From CAYZAW01 sp964476505 (GTDB taxonomy: Bacteria > Bacillota > Clostridia > Christensenellales > CAG-138), in the NCBI GenBank assembly GCA_964476505.1, contig CAYZAW010000062.1:1-8773 (forward strand): a stretch of DNA of 8,773 bases. Direction: 5' to 3'. A program made the position numbers and the translations under genes. The notes below the pieces were generated by a model, which saw only the letters and a list, made by a program, of their open reading frames with translations, had not been told where the DNA came from and did no database searches. The stretch's first letter is position 1. The number at the start of each line of letters is the position of its first letter. Positions 6,258-8,773 of the stretch are shown in pieces.

Positions 6258-7532
6258 TTGAAGAAACAATGGTACGAAATACAAGGCGGCCACCGGCTTG
6301 AGGGTACGGTGACGGTCAGCGGTGCAAAAAATGCCGCCGTAGCCATCATCCCCGCGTCAATTCTAGCGGATGAGTGCTGTATATTGGAAAACCTGCCGGA
6401 TATCGAGGATGTGAATATCCTGATGTCTATATTACAGGAGATCGGCGCGGAGGTAACCTTTACCCCCGGCGACTGCATGCGCATCGACCCCACCGCCATC
6501 CATACCCGGCAAGTCACCGGCGAGCAGGTAAGCGCCATGCGTGCGTCTTACTACCTGCTGGGTGCCATGCTTGGGCGCTACGGGCATGCCGAGGTTGCGC
6601 TGCCCGGCGGCTGCGTGATCGGTCAGCGGCCTATCGACCAGCACATCAAGGGCTTTGAGACCTTGGGCGCAACGGTCGTTATCGAGGATAATATCGTAAA
6701 AGCCAAGGCGGATAAGCTCATTGGCGCAGAGGTCTATTTCGACTTGGTCAGCGTTGGCGCAACCATCAACGTAATGCTGGCGGCGGTCATGGCAGAGGGG
6801 CAAACCATGCTCATCAACGCCGCTAAAGAACCGCACGTGGTAGACGTTGCCAACTTCCTCAACATGATGGGTGCAAAGATCAAGGGCGCAGGCACGGATA
6901 CCATCCGCATAGAGGGCGTTACGCGCCTGCACGGTTGCAGCTATGCCATTATTCCGGATCAAATAGAAGCCGGTACCTATATGATCGCCGCTGCCGCCAC
7001 CGGCGGGGATGTGATCATCAAAAACGTGATCCCTACCCACTTGGAGTCCATTTCCGCCAAGCTGATGGAAAGCGGCGCAACGGTCATCGAGGGGGACGAC
7101 GGACACGATTTTTATATGCAGGTGATAGGCGGCAACAGACCACGCCCGGTCAATTTAAAGACCCTGCCGTACCCCGGCTTTCCCACCGATTTGCAGCAGC
7201 CCATGATGGCGTATATGTGCGCGGGCTCCGGCACCAGCTTTATTGTAGAAAACGTATTTGAAGAGCGCTTTAATCACGTAAGCGAGCTGCAAAAAATGGG
7301 CGCGGAGATCGCGCTAAACGGACGCACTGCCATGGTAGAGGGCGTGAACGCCATTACGGGCGCGGACATTTATGCCACCGACCTTCGCGCGGGCGCGGCG
7401 CTTATCATAGCCGGGCTCATGGCGAAGGGGAATACCCGCGTGTTCAATATCGAATTCATCGATCGCGGCTATGAGTATTTAGAACACAAGCTCACCGCTC
7501 TTGGCGCGGTCATCAAGCGCTGTAAAGAGTAA
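6258..7532 (+). CDS. murA: UDP-N-acetylglucosamine 1-carboxyvinyltransferase (enolpyruvyl transferase)
   Basis: A 424-residue cytoplasmic enzyme that joins phosphoenolpyruvate to UDP-GlcNAc in the first committed step of peptidoglycan precursor synthesis. The start is TTG; with it the protein begins MKKQWYEIQGGHRLEG, aligning with the usual MurA N-terminus. Key residues are Lys24 in VSGAKNA (substrate binding), the catalytic and fosfomycin-target Cys119 in LPGGCVIGQRPIDQH, Asp311 in YPGFPTDLQQP (general base), and the C-terminal FIDRGYEYLEHKL arginine motif. Retention of Cys rather than Asp predicts fosfomycin sensitivity at the target level. The length is close to the family norm (about 420). 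It is co-transcribed with corA. Many Bacillota carry two paralogues (murAA and murAB/murZ); I cannot tell which this is, so the general symbol is used. No terminator occurs right after the stop; the next is at 7703-7734. Confidence 0.97.
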   Translation: MKKQWYEIQGGHRLEGTVTVSGAKNAAVAIIPASILADECCILENLPDIEDVNILMSILQEIGAEVTFTPGDCMRIDPTAIHTRQVTGEQVSAMRASYYLLGAMLGRYGHAEVALPGGCVIGQRPIDQHIKGFETLGATVVIEDNIVKAKADKLIGAEVYFDLVSVGATINVMLAAVMAEGQTMLINAAKEPHVVDVANFLNMMGAKIKGAGTDTIRIEGVTRLHGCSYAIIPDQIEAGTYMIAAAATGGDVIIKNVIPTHLESISAKLMESGATVIEGDDGHDFYMQVIGGNRPRPVNLKTLPYPGFPTDLQQPMMAYMCAGSGTSFIVENVFEERFNHVSELQKMGAEIALNGRTAMVEGVNAITGADIYATDLRAGAALIIAGLMAKGNTRVFNIEFIDRGYEYLEHKLTALGAVIKRCKE

Positions 7533-7540
7533 GCAGGGTC

Positions 7541-7675
7541 GCACAAAACTAACGTTTTGCGCGAAATCGCTATGGCGAGTTTTCTCAATCCGTTTCAGCT
7601 TCGGAAGGCTACGCCTTCTGTCGGCTTCGCGGCTTGCAATGTATCGAATGTGACGTACATGTCGCCACATTCGAT
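7541..7675. other. Hairpin-rich untranslated stretch after murA
   Basis: Between the murA stop and the terminator at 7703 there are successive inverted repeats. CAAAAC/GTTTTG (7544-7549/7554-7559) is extended by two further pairs after a mismatch. GAAGGC/GCCTTC (7604-7609/7613-7618) has a 3-base loop. A perfect 10-bp stem ATCGAATGTG/CACATTCGAT (7643-7652/7666-7675) encloses 13 bases. It is either a structured murA 3' UTR, a small RNA or a dispersed repeat. I have a recollection of similar intergenic sequences in related genomes but cannot confirm it. No convincing gene is present. Confidence 0.45.
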
Positions 7676-7702
7676 GGATTCAAATCTGTTGCTCGTATAA
7701 AC

Positions 7703-7734
7703 AAGGACGTACAGAATATTGGTACGTCCTTTTT
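7703..7734 (+). terminator. Intrinsic terminator downstream of murA
   Basis: A perfect 10-bp stem (AAGGACGTAC at 7703-7712, complement at 7722-7731), 9-base loop, and a T run to 7734. It sits about 170 bases past the murA stop, so it would end the corA-murA transcript or an RNA made from the hairpin-rich region just upstream. Confidence 0.8.
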
Positions 7735-7938
7735 ACTATTTAAAGTTTCCGGGTTACGGTGGATGTCACGGAGAACTATATTCTGTGCGACCGTAACAAG
7801 GTGCAAGAGCAAAAGAGAGGTCTTGCTCACTTGCGTAAGGCATCTTTATGCGTTATGTCAATTAACAATAGTTAAAATCAAGCGACTGTCTAAGATAGCA
7901 TGAAGCCAAGATATTCTGTGAAAACGGCGGGGGGTTTT
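7735..7938. other. Gene-poor stretch, no confident gene
   Basis: I see no gene I can support here. A plus-strand frame is open from 7744 to the TAA at 7873-7875 and reads like protein in its middle (VTVDVTENYILCDRNKV), but it has no start codon with a ribosome site and may be a gene remnant. An 8-base inverted repeat, GTTACGGT (7753-7760) and ACCGTAAC (7790-7797), spans part of it. Base composition falls toward AT relative to the murA side. Confidence 0.3.
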
Positions 7939-8421
7939 ATGAATAACAAGCATGCTATCATTAGCGAACCGCATTTTTGATGCTTGTTTTCATTGTGCTT
8001 ACGTCGTTGGCGGTTCTTACCGGCAGCGTTCGGCAGGAAACGCCTGATACGTTACCAGGATATGCCGATCTGGCCGGGTTCGATTTTAATGATAGGCTCG
8101 CCTGTATCGATAATAGCGGATTTCTATATTACAGGGAAGTATTGTATTCACCTGAAGATTTTGCTGCGAGCATCGTAGAAACGAAGCCCGTTGCGCTCAA
8201 TGTGGGAAGGGTCGACCCTGGGAATTACGGCACCTACCGTATGCTCGTTCGTCTGCCGGAGGCTGGTATGACCTACACCCTTTGTGGGGACAGCGCCATG
8301 TATGCCCAACGCCTTTTTTATTGACTGCAGGGAATATCCCGTAACCGGATATCCCGGTATGTCGGCTCAAACATATGCTATTCATTTCTTATTAAAGAAC
8401 CAACTCACAGTTGGGTTCTAA
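7939..8421 (+). pseudogene. Decayed 5' end of a 7TMR-DISM-type membrane sensor gene
   Basis: The reading frame must be pieced together. ATG 7939, after a G-rich ribosome site (GGCGGGGGG), gives MNNKHAIISEPHF and stops at 7978-7980. The next frame (from about 7977) gives a membrane or signal segment (LMLVFIVLTSLAVLTGSV) and then DLAGFDFNDRLACIDNSG, LYYREVLYSPEDFA, YGTYRMLVRLPEAG and YAQRLF, stopping at 8322-8324. The original frame then resumes at 8320 with IDCREYPVTGYPG and ends at 8419-8421. Joined, this matches the start of extracellular sensor domains (7TMR-DISM type) found on histidine kinases and diguanylate cyclases. The T run at 7974-7978 appears one base short and that at 8314-8319 one base long. 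The remaining receptor, membrane helices and output domain are missing, so it is a truncated remnant. An intact short coupled ORF (TGATG at 7978-7982) is the less likely alternative. Confidence 0.7.
8396..8419 (+). repeat. Hairpin at the broken end of the sensor remnant
   Basis: AGAACCAACT (8396-8405) pairs with AGTTGGGTTCT (8409-8419) with one bulged G and a 3-base loop. It is followed by AAAGAGTTTATTTG rather than a clean T run. It could be a weak terminator or a scar at the truncation point. Confidence 0.45.
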
Positions 8422-8510
8422 AGAGTTTATTTGTTTAATTAATCGCCTGATTACGATCACACAGTGTATAGTCCTCTGTAACAGCCATGGTAATATATGG
8501 TATGGTACAT

Positions 8511-8531
8511 TTGGCGGAGCGGGTGGGATTC
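8511..8531 (+). repeat. 21-base copy of the tRNA-Ser 3' end (att-like direct repeat)
   Basis: Bases 8511-8531 are identical to 8690-8710, which contain the CCA end, discriminator, acceptor 3' strand and part of the T arm of the tRNA-Ser gene. The match stops at GGATTC; the rest of the tRNA is absent here. Same orientation, offset 179 bases. A duplicated tRNA 3' end is the usual footprint of tyrosine-recombinase integration, though no integrase lies between the copies. Confidence 0.6.
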
Positions 8532-8655
8532 TTCGCTCAATCCTCTTGCTGCTTGCGCTTTGCGCTACGCAGCGGCGGGCTTTCGCTTCCCAGCCGCTAA
8601 AAAAGCCACACTGTGTCTTTTTCTTAACGCGGCTTCGAATCCCCCCTACGAAAAT
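8532..8655. other. Spacer between the two tRNA-end copies
   Basis: No gene is seen. It holds a GC hairpin (AGCGGCGGG at 8571-8579 with CCC at 8589-8591 and GCCGCT at 8593-8598, one bulge). Near 8636 a minus-strand GGGATTCGAA resembles a T-arm fragment. The open frames that cross it run into the tRNA and are not genes. Confidence 0.4.
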
Positions 8656-8693
8656 CCAACAAAAAAATACCCTTCAGGGTATTTTTTTGTTGG
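8656..8693 (-). terminator. Bidirectional intrinsic terminator of the tRNA-Ser gene
   Basis: A perfect 17-bp stem (8656-8672 with 8677-8693) with loop TTCA. It contains A7 on one side and T7 on the other, so both strands give a G/C-containing stem followed by T residues. The stem includes the bases of the tRNA CCA end (8691-8693), so terminator and mature 3' end overlap. Confidence 0.85.
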
Positions 8694-8773
8694 CGGAGCG
8701 GGTGGGATTCGAACCCACGTGACGTTGCCGTCAAACTGATTTCGAGTCAGCCCCGTTATGACCACTTCGATAC
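8691..8773 (-). tRNA. tRNA-Ser (anticodon CGA), 5' acceptor strand outside the window
   Basis: Read on the minus strand, the sequence ends CCGCTCC-G-CCA (8701-8691), giving the acceptor 3' strand, discriminator G and encoded CCA. Before it lie the T arm GTGGG-TTCGAAT-CCCAC, a long variable arm with stem GACG/CGTC and loop GCAA (class II tRNA), and the anticodon stem GCTGA/TCAGT with loop CTCGAAA. This gives anticodon CGA (plus-strand 8742-8744), which reads serine UCG. The D arm TCG/CGG with GTGG in its loop is visible. About six bases of the 5' acceptor strand (expected GGAGCG) fall beyond the right edge. The long variable arm and anticodon agree on serine. Confidence 0.95.

Noticed and set aside
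6432..7106. Long minus-strand open frame inside murA (224 codons)
   Set aside because: It is antisense to a clearly functional gene with intact catalytic residues; open antisense frames are expected from its GC-rich codon pattern.
7634..7903. 89-residue plus-strand frame after murA
   Set aside because: It runs straight through a perfect 10-bp stem and an intrinsic terminator, has no ribosome site and no recognisable domain.
8459..8616. Inverted 9-base repeat ACACAGTGT (8459-8467) / ACACTGTGT (8608-8616)
   Set aside because: Short, far apart and not flanking a transposase; likely chance.
8411..8739. Plus-strand open frames ending in AERVGFEPT or GGAGGIRTH
   Set aside because: These endings are translations of the antisense strand of the tRNA-Ser T arm, a known annotation artefact.
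1..8773. CRISPR arrays, transposases, toxin-antitoxin or defence genes
   Set aside because: No regularly spaced direct repeats and no reading frame with such domains was seen on either strand.

Overview
The window reads as a moderately GC-rich (roughly half G+C) chromosomal piece of a low-abundance-type Bacillota, most likely an anaerobic gut Clostridia. The reasons are: strong AGGAGG-type ribosome sites, a TTG-started murA, a CUT1 sugar importer without its own ATPase gene, a G5 plus M23 cell-envelope protein, and palindromic GC-rich intergenic boxes of a style I associate with that group. The genus cannot be fixed from sequence alone.

Layout. Positions 2-3741 hold a co-directional carbohydrate operon: the 3' end of a substrate-binding protein gene, a strong stem-loop, two CUT1 permease genes overlapping by one base, and malQ (4-alpha-glucanotransferase) 4 bases later. 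Together they indicate import of malto-oligosaccharides and their rearrangement in the cytoplasm; the ATPase must be supplied from elsewhere. A textbook terminator (3811-3852) closes the operon, preceded and followed by palindromic repeat material. Positions 4004-5104 encode a membrane-anchored, extracytoplasmic G5-M23 protein that appears to be translated from a leaderless mRNA and has lost one conserved M23 histidine. A good sigma-A promoter (5208-5236) then drives corA (divalent cation transporter) and murA (first committed step of peptidoglycan precursor synthesis), 10 bases apart, with the murA ribosome site built on the corA stop codon.

From about 7533 the window changes character. It contains a hairpin-rich, gene-poor stretch, an intrinsic terminator, and the decayed 5' end of a 7TMR-DISM-type sensor gene (two opposite single-base frameshifts in T runs, then truncation). 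After that come a 21-base duplication of a tRNA 3' end and, on the minus strand running off the window edge, a tRNA-Ser(CGA) with a near-perfect bidirectional terminator overlapping its CCA end. This last kilobase looks like a decayed integration site or tRNA-adjacent hot spot.

I found no CRISPR array, no intact mobile element, no defence genes and no convincing undescribed multi-gene system. The points most worth following are the degenerate M23 site, its leaderless start, the tRNA-end duplication and the structured 7541-7731 intergenic region.
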